This document shows positions 10,289 through 18,429 of a DNA stretch of 54,496 nt, piece by piece. The position numbers were made by a program, and so were the translations under genes. Each line of letters starts with the position of its first letter. Position 1 is the first letter of the stretch. Origin of the DNA: Tannerellaceae bacterium. GTDB lineage: Bacteria; Bacteroidota; Bacteroidia; Bacteroidales; Tannerellaceae. The notes below the pieces were generated by a model. The model did no database searches, was not told the origin of the DNA, and saw nothing but the letters and a program-made list of their open reading frames with translations. The stretch spans positions 1-54,496 of the forward strand of contig JAIRPK010000019.1 in the NCBI GenBank assembly GCA_031257015.1, in the 5' to 3' direction.

Positions 10289-10296
10289 TATCTTTG
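10289..10296 (+). promoter_or_regulatory. -7 promoter element upstream of the GH16 gene
   Basis: TATCTTTG matches TAnnTTTG and lies 55 bp before the start codon. No convincing -33 box was seen. Confidence 0.5.
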
Positions 10297-10351
10297 CAGG
10301 AACAAACAATGAACATTATTATATATACTAATTATTTAAAAGAATATCATC

Positions 10352-11533
10352 ATGAAAGATTATCGCTCGATATTTTCTCTCATCCTTATTTGTTTAACAA
10401 GCATGAACACTGCAGCGCAAGCCCAAGGCTCCGGCGAAACCGGCGGATATAAACTGGTGTGGGAAGACAACTTCGACGCAGCGGCGCTGGACCGCGACAT
10501 TTGGCACGTCGAAGTCAACGGCAACGGCGGAGGCAACCAGGAACTGCAATACTACCGGGCTGAAAACGTCAGTGTCGGCGCCGAACCGTTGAGCGGCAAA
10601 AAATGCCTCATACTCACAGCCCGCAATGAAGTCTTCAACGGAAAACCGGCAACATCCGGACGAGTAAACACCAAATGCAATGTGAATATATTGCATGGCA
10701 AGATAGAGGCGAGCATCCGCCTGCCACGGACGGCAAACGGCCTGTGGCCTGCCTTCTGGATGCTGGGCAGCGACGGCGAATGGCCAATGTGCGGCGAGAT
10801 AGACATAATGGAAATGGGCGCCCGCGAAGGCATCAGCAATGGGACACAAGAGAAGTACTTCAGCGGAGCATGTCACTGGGGAGAGGTCGACAACGGCGGG
10901 CATCCGAACTATGCCATAGCGACAACGAACGGTAGCAGCCTTCAGGATGATTTCCACCTCTGGACGCTGGTCTGGGACACGGACTATATTAAAATGTATC
11001 TCGACCTGGACAAGAACCCCAATGCAGAGCCATATTACATAATGGACATAAGTTTAGCCTGGGCAATGAACCATCCATCACGGTATTTGCACCAGCCATC
11101 ATACATACTGTTCAACCTCGCCGTCGGCGGCAACTTCCCACAGATATGGGACATAAAAGGCGTGACGGCACTAAACAATTCAAACAATTATGAAGCTAAG
11201 ATGTACGTGGATTTCATCAAAGTATATCAAAAAGGTACAAGCGACGAAATGCTGGCCATCACCCCCAAGAACCATCCATGCCCGAACACCAGCGCCGAAC
11301 CAGCCGAACCAGCCTCCACCTACACCCTCCGCCCCAACCCGGCATATACGGAGATAACCATCCTGGGGCCATCGCAGCCAGAGGTCATCACCATATACGA
11401 CTATGCCGGGAAGAAAGTAAAAACATTCGCCGGCACGAACACCTGCGACATATCAGATTTATCCATCGGCAACTACCTGTTGCAGCTCGAAACCGGAAAG
11501 CAGAAGCATACCCTGCGCCTGCTCAAGAAATAG
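10352..11533 (+). CDS. Secreted GH16 beta-glucanase (laminarinase-like) with T9SS sorting domain
   Basis: A 393-residue protein with an N-terminal signal peptide (about 1-24) and a GH16 jelly-roll catalytic domain (about 30-295). The motif CGEIDIMEMG contains the ExDxxE-type catalytic signature: the first Glu is the nucleophile and the last the acid/base. LPRTANGLWPAFWMLG is also typical of the family. The last 75 residues (YTLRPNPAYTEITI ... GNYLLQLETGKQKHTLRLLKK) form a type A type IX secretion C-terminal domain, so the enzyme is predicted to be exported across the outer membrane and anchored at the surface or released. The likely substrate is a beta-1,3 or mixed-linkage glucan. It is the first gene of a run with truA and the DUF3256 gene. 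Confidence 0.94.
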   Translation: MKDYRSIFSLILICLTSMNTAAQAQGSGETGGYKLVWEDNFDAAALDRDIWHVEVNGNGGGNQELQYYRAENVSVGAEPLSGKKCLILTARNEVFNGKPATSGRVNTKCNVNILHGKIEASIRLPRTANGLWPAFWMLGSDGEWPMCGEIDIMEMGAREGISNGTQEKYFSGACHWGEVDNGGHPNYAIATTNGSSLQDDFHLWTLVWDTDYIKMYLDLDKNPNAEPYYIMDISLAWAMNHPSRYLHQPSYILFNLAVGGNFPQIWDIKGVTALNNSNNYEAKMYVDFIKVYQKGTSDEMLAITPKNHPCPNTSAEPAEPASTYTLRPNPAYTEITILGPSQPEVITIYDYAGKKVKTFAGTNTCDISDLSIGNYLLQLETGKQKHTLRLLKK

Positions 11534-11550
11534 TACACATAATATATATA

Positions 11551-12330
11551 ATGAGTCGCTACTTCAGCGTCATTCAATATAATGGCAAAAACTACTGCGG
11601 ATGGCAGAGGCAGCCGAACGCCATGAGCGTTCAGCAAAAGCTGGAGGAGGCCTTCTCCACCCTCCTTCGCCTCCCCGTCAGCCTCACAGGAGCAGGAAGG
11701 ACAGATGCCGGCGTTCATGCCACGCATATGGTTGCCCACTTCGACACCGATGCCATTCCTGACACCAAGCAGCTGACCACCAAGATTAACAGCTTCCTTC
11801 CGCCGGACATATCCGTTAGCCACATTTTCGAGGTAGCCACTTCTGCACATGCGCGATTCAGCGCCATATCACGCAAATATCACTACTTCGTCATAACCGG
11901 GAAGTCTCCCTTTCACTATCCATACGCCTGGCGCCTGTACACCGAGCCGGACTACTCCGCCATGAACGAAGCCAGCCGCCACCTGCTCGAATACACAGAC
12001 TTTACAAGCTTCAGCAAGCTTCACACAGACGTAAAGAACAACAACTGCCACATACACTCAGCCTCATGGACCCCTCTATCCCCCGACGGCATGTGGCGTT
12101 TTGAGATACAGGCAGACCGCTTCCTTCGCAACATGGTTCGCGCCATTGTCGGCACTCTCATTGACGTCGGTCGCGGCAAGCTTTCCGTAGAGGGATTTCG
12201 CCGTATCATTGAGGCAAAAGACCGTGCCAAGGCAAGCACATCCGCACCGGCACATGGACTGTTTCTGGTCAATGTCGACTATGGCCAGGGGCAGTTAGAA
12301 CCGTTGACAACAGGCAGCATAACGCAGTAA
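11551..12330 (+). CDS. truA: tRNA pseudouridine(38-40) synthase TruA
   Basis: TruA converts uridines 38-40 in the tRNA anticodon arm to pseudouridine. It is 259 residues from ATG 11551. The frame stays open upstream into the GH16 gene, but similarity to the family starts at MSRYFSVIQYNGKNYCGWQ. The catalytic Asp52 lies in GAGRTDAGVHA, and RFLRNMVRAIVGTL is the conserved C-terminal motif. It begins 17 bp after the GH16 stop codon and is probably co-transcribed. Confidence 0.96.
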   Translation: MSRYFSVIQYNGKNYCGWQRQPNAMSVQQKLEEAFSTLLRLPVSLTGAGRTDAGVHATHMVAHFDTDAIPDTKQLTTKINSFLPPDISVSHIFEVATSAHARFSAISRKYHYFVITGKSPFHYPYAWRLYTEPDYSAMNEASRHLLEYTDFTSFSKLHTDVKNNNCHIHSASWTPLSPDGMWRFEIQADRFLRNMVRAIVGTLIDVGRGKLSVEGFRRIIEAKDRAKASTSAPAHGLFLVNVDYGQGQLEPLTTGSITQ

Positions 12331-12363
12331 AGCATTAAATAAAAAACCGAAAAACATTCATAT

Positions 12364-12999
12364 ATGAAACGAATATCAATAACCATAACAGCATTAGCCC
12401 TGAGTGCCGCCATAGCAGCGCAAGACATGAAAACCCTCTTCACCAATATGCCCGACGCATATATTCCCCAGCTCGAAATCGCATGGCGCAAGGATTTGAT
12501 TGACTTGTTCCAGTCCGGGAAGGAAGCACGCCTGAAGAACACAATGAACGGATACTCCCAGCTGTGGAATCTTACAGATGATTATATCCGCGTGCAAACA
12601 ACAGAACGTTCATCGATCGAAATAAAGCTCCTTCCACTCGTCAACAACACATATATTATATGTATGGTCTCCACCGTCGAAGGCCCCGCCCCCGACAGTC
12701 GCCTGCAATTCTACACAACCGACTGGCAGCCGCTCGACGCTCGCCAAATGTTCACTCCCATAGATGCCGACTACTTCATAAAAGATGATGTTGACAGGGA
12801 AAGCGCCGCCTTCAAGGATGCCCAAGCCCTGCTTGATATGGATTTAATAAAATACAGCCTAAGCCCCGACAACACCAACCTGACCGCCACTTACGCCACA
12901 ACCCTCTACCTCTCCCCCACCGAACGCGCCAAAGTCTCCCCCTTCCTCAAGGACGTCCCCAAGACCTGTACCTGGGAGAAAGCGTTCTTCAGCAAGTAG
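12364..12999 (+). CDS. DUF3256 family exported protein
   Basis: A 211-residue protein with a signal peptide (about 1-20, ending AIAAQD) and no membrane segment after it, so probably periplasmic. The body (MKTLFTNMPDAYIPQLE...) resembles DUF3256, a family known from Bacteroidales with no assigned function. It follows truA by 33 bp and is followed by a bidirectional terminator. No catalytic motif is apparent. Confidence 0.8.
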   Translation: MKRISITITALALSAAIAAQDMKTLFTNMPDAYIPQLEIAWRKDLIDLFQSGKEARLKNTMNGYSQLWNLTDDYIRVQTTERSSIEIKLLPLVNNTYIICMVSTVEGPAPDSRLQFYTTDWQPLDARQMFTPIDADYFIKDDVDRESAAFKDAQALLDMDLIKYSLSPDNTNLTATYATTLYLSPTERAKVSPFLKDVPKTCTWEKAFFSK

Positions 13000-13016
13000 C
13001 GAAAACGCATAAAAAA

Positions 13017-13066
13017 AGCGATGCGACCGTTCCGGAAGGATAGTCGCATCGCTGCTGTTTTTTCTT
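13017..13066. terminator. Bidirectional terminator between convergent genes
   Basis: A perfect 11-bp stem (13017-13027 with 13043-13053) with a 15-nt loop is flanked by an A-run on the left and GCTGTTTTTTCTT on the right. It can therefore stop both the DUF3256 gene and the minus-strand NlpE-like gene. Confidence 0.9.
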
Positions 13067-13077
13067 AACTGTCGTAC

Positions 13078-13536
13078 TTATTCCATCACTTTTGTAAGAA
13101 CATATTTATCGGCAAGTTCGCCGGCAATCATGTTCCCCTCCATATCCAGCTGGAACAATCTATACTCGCCCACTTTGTATTTAGTCGGCATGACGCCTTC
13201 GCGAATACCGCCAAGCGTAATATTGCTGCCCTCATCGTCCCATTGGAAACTGCCTTCAAAAACCTCCGGCGCCCCATCTTTACCGATGTATGTCATTGAC
13301 ATTTTATAGGTAAGGTCGGTGTTCAAAGTAATGCTGGTTTCAATGCCTTCACAGTCAGCACAGGGAATTACACCCGTATAAACGCCCTCCCATTCGATGC
13401 TGTTTTGTGAATTGTCAGCCATGTGGGTGATTTCAACAGTCGTATCCTCTGACTGCTCGGTTTTTGGTTTGGATTTGCATGACTGGAAAGCCAAAAGAAA
13501 GCTTGTAGCGCTTAGTAAGAAAATAATCTTTTTCAT
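13078..13536 (-). CDS. NlpE-like lipoprotein
   Basis: A 152-residue protein with a lipoprotein signal (MKKIIFLLSATSFLLAFQSC), Cys20 being the likely lipidated residue, then a low-complexity linker. The domain around residues 48-148 matches the NlpE N-terminal family: GVYTGVIPCADCEGIETSITL contains the CxxC pair. In Enterobacteria NlpE is an outer-membrane lipoprotein linked to copper tolerance and surface sensing; the Bacteroidota forms are uncharacterised. A lysine directly follows the lipidated Cys. A -7 promoter element lies about 50 bp upstream, back to back with that of the next gene. Confidence 0.88.
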   Translation of the reverse strand: MKKIIFLLSATSFLLAFQSCKSKPKTEQSEDTTVEITHMADNSQNSIEWEGVYTGVIPCADCEGIETSITLNTDLTYKMSMTYIGKDGAPEVFEGSFQWDDEGSNITLGGIREGVMPTKYKVGEYRLFQLDMEGNMIAGELADKYVLTKVME

Positions 13537-13585
13537 CTTGTTTTTTGTTTGTTATTATTATTAAAGTTATTTGGTAAAAACATCG

Positions 13586-13593
13586 CAAATGTA
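13586..13593 (-). promoter_or_regulatory. -7 promoter element for the NlpE-like gene
   Basis: The minus strand reads TACATTTG, matching TAnnTTTG, 49 bp upstream of the start codon. The plus-strand promoter of the divergent gene is only 13 bp away, so the two may compete. Confidence 0.5.
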
Positions 13594-13606
13594 GCTATTT
13601 TATGCT

Positions 13607-13614
13607 TAGCTTTG
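13607..13614 (+). promoter_or_regulatory. -7 promoter element for the propeller protein gene
   Basis: TAGCTTTG matches TAnnTTTG and lies 58 bp before ATG 13673. No clear -33 box was seen. Confidence 0.5.
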
Positions 13615-13672
13615 CCGATACAAAAAACTATTTGAGACCATTGTAAGTAAATATTAAAAATCCTAATGAATC

Positions 13673-15202
13673 ATGAAATCAACAGCAGAAAAAACAAAAT
13701 CAGTACCGCGAAAAATGATTGCTTTAGCAACCCTCATCCTCATTTTTTCAACAATGACCGCCGCCGCGCAACAAGCCACCAACGGATTTTTTACCTCCTA
13801 CGGCGACATCGGCAGCCCAAAGCTGAACGGCAGCTTTAATTACAACCCTTCAACGCGCATCTACACGCTGACAGGCGCAGGCGAAAACATGTGGCTCAAA
13901 AGCGATGAGTTCTTCATGGCATGGAAACAAGTCAGCGGCGACTTCAGCATCTCCGCCAAAGTAGCCTTCGACGGAAAAGGCGTCAACGCGCACCGAAAAA
14001 TAGGACTTATCATCCGGGAATCACTCGCAGCCGACGCAAAATATGCCGACGCAGCCGTGCACGGGGACGGCCTCATCTCCCTCCAATATCGCGACGCAAC
14101 AGGCGGGGAAACAAGAGAAGCCGTTGCCGAAATCAAAAAGGCAAACTTCATCACCCTCGAACGCTCCGGGCGGAAAATAACCATGAAAGCCGGTAACGGA
14201 AGCTTTACTAAAACCCCAGCCTCATCCGTCGAACTTGACATTCCCGCAGAATGTTACGTCGGAATCTTTATCTGCTCGCACGAAGCGGAAGTCGTCGAAA
14301 AAGCCTTCTTCTCCGAACTCCAGTTCCAGCCGCTCAACCAGCGAACACAAACTAAAGTGACAAGCATCCTCGAAATCTTCGATACAGCCACAGGAAAGCG
14401 CACCGTCGTCCGGGAGTTCCCCTTCCTTGTCGAAGCCCCGAACTGGACGCCGGACGGTAAATGGCTAGTATATAACAGCGGCGGCAAACTTTACAAAATT
14501 TCACCTGCCACTCCTGGCGAGCCGCAACTCATCAATACCGATTTTGCCGTTCGATGCAATAATGACCATGTCATTACCGCCGACGGCAAGTTTATAGCCA
14601 TCAGTAACAGTCCCGCAGAAGGCGGTGGCTCGCGTGTTTATACACTTCCGTTCGCCGGAGGGATTCCTCGCCTAATCACGCCAGTCGGGCCGAGCTACCT
14701 GCATGGCGTCAGCCCCGACAACAAGTTTCTTGCTTATTGCGCAGAACGAAAAGGCAACTTCGACATCTACACAATCACCTTCAACGGCGGTGAAGAAACG
14801 CGCCTCACCACGGCAGACGACCTCGACGACGGCCCTGAATACTCCCCGGACGGCAAATACATCTGGTTCAATTCAGTTCGCTCAGGCCTGATGCAAGTAT
14901 GGCGAATGAAGGCCGACGGTTCGGAGCAGACGCAGATGACTTTCGACGAAACGCTTAACTCCTGGTTCCCGCACATCTCCCCCAATGGCAGCCAAATCGT
15001 CTATATCGCCTATAACAAGGGCGACCTGAAGCCGAACGAACATCTGGCCAATAAAAATGTTGAACTTCGCCTCATGCCGGCTGCCGGTGGAGAGGCTCGC
15101 ACGCTAGTCAAGCTCTTCGGAGGCCAGGGAACCATCAACGTAAACTCATGGGCGCCGGACAGCAAGCGTTTTGCATTTGTCAGTTACCGATTGGAGAATT
15201 GA
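13673..15202 (+). CDS. Exported DUF1349-like/TolB-type beta-propeller protein
   Basis: A 509-residue protein with a long signal peptide (about 1-33, ending TAAAQQ) and a concanavalin-like domain (about 36-215: GDFSISAKVAF, GLIIRESL, FITLERSGRKITMKAG) of the DUF1349 type. Six PD40/TolB-like blades follow (about 225-509), marked by repeats such as PNWTPDGKWLVYNS, PEYSPDGKYIWFNS and PHISPNGSQIVYI. It is probably periplasmic and a binding or scaffold protein; no peptidase domain follows the propeller. It has its own promoter and no close neighbours downstream. Confidence 0.85.
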   Translation: MKSTAEKTKSVPRKMIALATLILIFSTMTAAAQQATNGFFTSYGDIGSPKLNGSFNYNPSTRIYTLTGAGENMWLKSDEFFMAWKQVSGDFSISAKVAFDGKGVNAHRKIGLIIRESLAADAKYADAAVHGDGLISLQYRDATGGETREAVAEIKKANFITLERSGRKITMKAGNGSFTKTPASSVELDIPAECYVGIFICSHEAEVVEKAFFSELQFQPLNQRTQTKVTSILEIFDTATGKRTVVREFPFLVEAPNWTPDGKWLVYNSGGKLYKISPATPGEPQLINTDFAVRCNNDHVITADGKFIAISNSPAEGGGSRVYTLPFAGGIPRLITPVGPSYLHGVSPDNKFLAYCAERKGNFDIYTITFNGGEETRLTTADDLDDGPEYSPDGKYIWFNSVRSGLMQVWRMKADGSEQTQMTFDETLNSWFPHISPNGSQIVYIAYNKGDLKPNEHLANKNVELRLMPAAGGEARTLVKLFGGQGTINVNSWAPDSKRFAFVSYRLEN

Positions 15203-15945
15203 ATAAGGCGAAAAAAGCGTGGGGGCAATACTTTTGTTAAAAACTCTCAGCCTCTCCATCATTCCAGCATGATTAATGTAAAGACCGGTAGTGGGATTTG
15301 CTATTAAAAAACAATCAGATCTGTCTATCCATTTCAATTTATTATTCAGACAAATCCTTCTCGACAATAGCCGGAAGGATTTGTTGCTTTATATACTCTC
15401 TGCCGTTAACCCCTGTGCTGTAATCTTATGACATAAATAAAATATAACTAACAGGCTATTTCAATATCGTGACAGCCAACTCATTTTTTATTGTTTAATA
15501 TCTAGTTTTTTAAGAATAAATTTTAATATATTCATTTCAATTATCCATATTCTTATTTTCAATACTGGAAAAATATTCCTTTTATTTAATAATATAAATA
15601 TAAGATATAACATTGCTATCTAAGTTTTATTTTTTCGGATTGTATTCAGATGATTAAAAAAATATATACCAGTAAAAAATACATTAAATCTCTATAAAAA
15701 ATAAGATTATCTGGATTTATCCACTGCCTTTGCACCTATTTAAAAGCATATCCATTATTGATTATTTAATTCATCCGAATATTGGTCGAGCAGACCAGCT
15801 TCCATTTTTCCGTTTGCCAGATGGAGGCAGCCTTTCGCACCATCATAGCTTATAACGTAAACTGTTGATTTTAAATTCTATAAACAGTGTCTTCCACATT
15901 AAATTAGCCCCTCAAGAAAGTCATTTATCCACTTCCTGGAGACAA
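15203..15945. other. AT-rich intergenic stretch without a supported gene
   Basis: This very AT-rich segment holds a hairpin at 15350-15384 (11 perfect base pairs, GC-poor), which may act as a late terminator of the upstream gene. A small GC-richer island at about 15780-15850 reads, on the minus strand, as a short open segment including YDGAKGCLHLANGKMEAGLL with a stop but no start or promoter. It could be a gene relic. No other coding signal was seen. Confidence 0.5.
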
Positions 15946-16235
15946 TTTGGGAATCCACAAACCTGTTTTGGGAAGTCCAAAATTCAATTTGGGAATCCCC
16001 AAACCTGCTTTGGGAAGACCAAAAATTGCTTTGGGAAGTCCCAAACCTGTTTTGGGAAGACCAAAAATCGCTTTGGGAAGTCCCAAACTTGTTTTGGGAA
16101 GACCAAAATCGGCTTTGGGAATCCCCAAATTGCTTTTGGGAAGACCAAAATTTATGTTTGAAAGGCCATAATTGGCTTTTGAGCTACCAAAAATCACTTT
16201 TTTAATCCCCAAAATTGTTTCTAAAAACCATTTTT
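15946..16235. repeat. 21-bp tandem repeat array (F)
   Basis: Ten well-kept 21-bp units begin at 15946 and every 21 bp to 16135, followed by three or so decayed copies up to about 16235. Each begins TTTGGGA and contains a dyad such as TTTGGGA-AG-TCCCAAA or TTTGGG-AATC-CCCAAA. Alternate units differ (one ends in CCCAAACCTG, the next in ACCAAAAATC), giving a secondary 42-bp period. Because 21 is a multiple of three, several reading frames stay open across it; these are not taken as genes. Confidence 0.95.
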
Positions 16236-16495
16236 TTTGAATTTAATCCATATATTGGTTTTTACTTTAAAGAGATGAATATTTTCACGTTGAATATTCT
16301 TTTTAGAAATATCATAAATTGCTCTTATTTTAGGAACAGTATGCTAAAACATAATAATAAATAATTATTATAAGCAGAATAAATATTCTCCAATAAAACA
16401 GATCGTTTGTCTATTTGGAAAGCTGGTTCATATTATTACAGAATATTTATTCAGCATTTAGCGATTAATCATATTAAGCTTCTTAAAAGAAATAA

Positions 16496-16527
16496 TTTGG
16501 TTATATGCAATATGTTTTCTATCTTTG
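16496..16527 (+). promoter_or_regulatory. Promoter of the ABC-F gene
   Basis: TTTG (16496-16499), a 20-bp spacer and TATCTTTG (16520-16527) are a complete match to the Bacteroidota -33/-7 consensus. Transcription should start near 16534, leaving a leader of about 125 nt before ATG 16660. Confidence 0.78.
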
Positions 16528-16549
16528 TCTTCATCAAAAACATCTCAAA

Positions 16550-16634
16550 ATGTAATATAATTTCTTTCAACATAGATAAAATCAGGAACCTGTAAAAAGT
16601 TCGCTTATGCTTGCCGGACAAGCAGTTTGTTTTG
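16550..16634 (+). promoter_or_regulatory. Candidate attenuator leader of the ABC-F gene
   Basis: The leader contains an ATG directly followed by TAA (16550-16555). Downstream lies a perfect 6-bp hairpin TGCTTG-CCGGA-CAAGCA (16608-16624) followed by the T-rich GTTTGTTTTG. This could be a weak intrinsic terminator that controls read-through. Genes for ribosome-protecting ABC-F proteins are often regulated in this way; for this gene it is an inference. Confidence 0.35.
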
Positions 16635-16659
16635 TATTAGTTTAATCAAGAAAGAAATT

Positions 16660-18249
16660 ATGTTTATTTTAAAGAATATCAGTTACATACATCCAAACGG
16701 AGAATTGTTGTTCGACAATCTTAATCTGGTCATAAACCGCAAGGATAAAATCGCCATTATTGGTAATAATGGCGCTGGAAAAACAACTTTATTGAAAATT
16801 ATTGCCGGAGAAATCACCTGTTCAAGCGGCTCAATTTCAACATCTGAAAGTCCTTACATCATACCTCAAGTTGTCGGTCAATTTGACGATTTAACAATTG
16901 CAGAAGCCATTGGAATAGACAAAAAATTAAACGCACTGTCGGAAATTTTATCCGGTAAGGTTACAGAAGAAAACTTGTCGGCTTTAAATGACGATTGGAG
17001 CTTGGAAGAACGCTGCATTGAAGCTTTGTCTTACTGGCAATTAAGCGACTTGGATTTAAACTCAAAAATGAAAACTTTGAGTGGCGGAGAAAAAACTAAA
17101 ATTTTTCTATCAGGCATAAAAATTCACAATCCCGAAATTGTACTTTTAGATGAACCAACGAATCATTTGGATATAAACGCCAGAAAGCTTCTTTATAAAT
17201 TTATAGCCGAAACATCCTCAACCATTATAGTTGTAAGCCACGACCGAACTTTACTGAATAAACTTGATAAAATATGTGAGTTGAACGTACATGAAATTAA
17301 AATTTACGGTGGCAATTATGATTTTTACAGAGAACAAAAAGCTTTTGAACACCAAGCCGTCATTAATGATTTGGAGGAAAAGCAGAAATCGCTGCGAAAG
17401 GCAAAACAAATAGAGCGGGAAAGCCTTGAACGCCAACAGAAAATGAGTGAACGCGGTAAAAAACATCAAAAAAAAGAAGGTACGCCTAAAGCAATGATTG
17501 ACAAAATGAAAAACGATTCAGAGAAAAGCACAGCGCATTTAAAAGGTATTCACGCCGATAAAATCAATACCATCTCACAGGAACTGAAAGACTTGCAAAG
17601 CCAAATTCCCGATAATGACAAAATAAAATTCGGTTTTAACAACTCATTATTACACAAAGGAAAAATTCTGGTTCAAGCAAACGCAATTAATTTCACATAT
17701 AATGAAAAACTGCTTTGGAATAATAATATTGATTTTCAAATCATCAGTGGTGAAAGAATTACGATAAAAGGTAAAAACGGTTCAGGAAAAACTACTTTAC
17801 TGAAATTAATTTCAGGGAATTTACATCCTGCAATTGGCAATATTTATCGTGCGGAAAACAAAACTGTTTATATAGATCAAGATTATTCATTGCTCAACAA
17901 TAGCCTGTCAGTTTATCAACAAACACAGACATTTAATAGCACAGCCTTGCCGGAGCATGAAATAAAAATCCGACTTAATCGCTTCCTTTTCACAAAGGAA
18001 TTTTGGGATAAACCAACTTCAGTATTGAGCGGAGGCGAAAAAATGCGCCTTTTAATTTGCAGCCTTTCCATTGCCCAACAATCTCCAGATATTATAATTT
18101 TGGATGAACCGACAAATAACATAGATATTCAAAATATTGAAATCCTGACCACTGCTATTAATGAATATCAAGGCACGCTTATTGTTGTTTCGCACGACCT
18201 GCATTTTTTGGAAGAAACCGGCATAGAAAAAGAGATTATTTTAGATTAA
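16660..18249 (+). CDS. ABC-F family ATPase (ribosome-associated)
   Basis: A 529-residue soluble protein with two ABC domains and no membrane part, the ABC-F layout. Domain 1 has Walker A GNNGAGKTTLL, signature LSGGEKTK and Walker B VLLDEPTNHLD. A lysine- and glutamate-rich linker of about 80 residues (roughly 230-310) follows. Domain 2 has GKNGSGKTTLL, LSGGEKMR and ILDEPTNNID. ABC-F proteins bind the ribosomal E site and either act as translation factors or displace antibiotics; which applies here cannot be decided. The start is set at ATG 16660 because the first beta strand begins there and AAGAAAG precedes it. The gene is clearly more AT-rich than its neighbours, which suggests transfer. 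Confidence 0.92.
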   Translation: MFILKNISYIHPNGELLFDNLNLVINRKDKIAIIGNNGAGKTTLLKIIAGEITCSSGSISTSESPYIIPQVVGQFDDLTIAEAIGIDKKLNALSEILSGKVTEENLSALNDDWSLEERCIEALSYWQLSDLDLNSKMKTLSGGEKTKIFLSGIKIHNPEIVLLDEPTNHLDINARKLLYKFIAETSSTIIVVSHDRTLLNKLDKICELNVHEIKIYGGNYDFYREQKAFEHQAVINDLEEKQKSLRKAKQIERESLERQQKMSERGKKHQKKEGTPKAMIDKMKNDSEKSTAHLKGIHADKINTISQELKDLQSQIPDNDKIKFGFNNSLLHKGKILVQANAINFTYNEKLLWNNNIDFQIISGERITIKGKNGSGKTTLLKLISGNLHPAIGNIYRAENKTVYIDQDYSLLNNSLSVYQQTQTFNSTALPEHEIKIRLNRFLFTKEFWDKPTSVLSGGEKMRLLICSLSIAQQSPDIIILDEPTNNIDIQNIEILTTAINEYQGTLIVVSHDLHFLEETGIEKEIILD

Positions 18250-18390
18250 ATTAATTGCACGTAAAATTTTCAATTTATTATCCGATATGCCTGTTAATCC
18301 ACCTGCATATTTACATGAATATAATTCTTTTTCTTCCATGGCAGTGATTCTTTTTCAAACCTGTGATTATCATGCTCGGCAGGCAAAAAA

Positions 18391-18420
18391 ATAAGGGGGA
18401 TTGTTTGTCCCCCTTTATCA
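18391..18420. terminator. Bidirectional terminator between ABC-F and acyltransferase genes
   Basis: The stem AAGGGGGA (18393-18400) pairs with TCCCCCTT (18408-18415), with a 7-nt loop. An A-run lies on its left, giving a T-run on the minus strand, so it mainly serves the minus-strand operon ending at 18430. Confidence 0.8.
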
Positions 18421-18429
18421 TTTTCTCTT

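Noticed and set aside
10040..10331. Short open frames on both strands before the GH16 gene
   Set aside because: They overlap each other and carry no recognisable motif or ribosome-binding context.
11278..11550. N-terminal extension of TruA
   Set aside because: It overlaps the GH16 sorting domain in another frame, and the TruA fold begins at 11551.
15714..15932. Two near-consensus DnaA boxes (TTATCCACT)
   Set aside because: Eight of nine bases match, only two copies occur, and the sequence is AT-rich; chance is likely.
15865..16212. Repeat-rich proteins (CFGKTKN- and LPKAIFG-type) across array F
   Set aside because: Same artefact of a 21-bp period; both strands and three frames are open.
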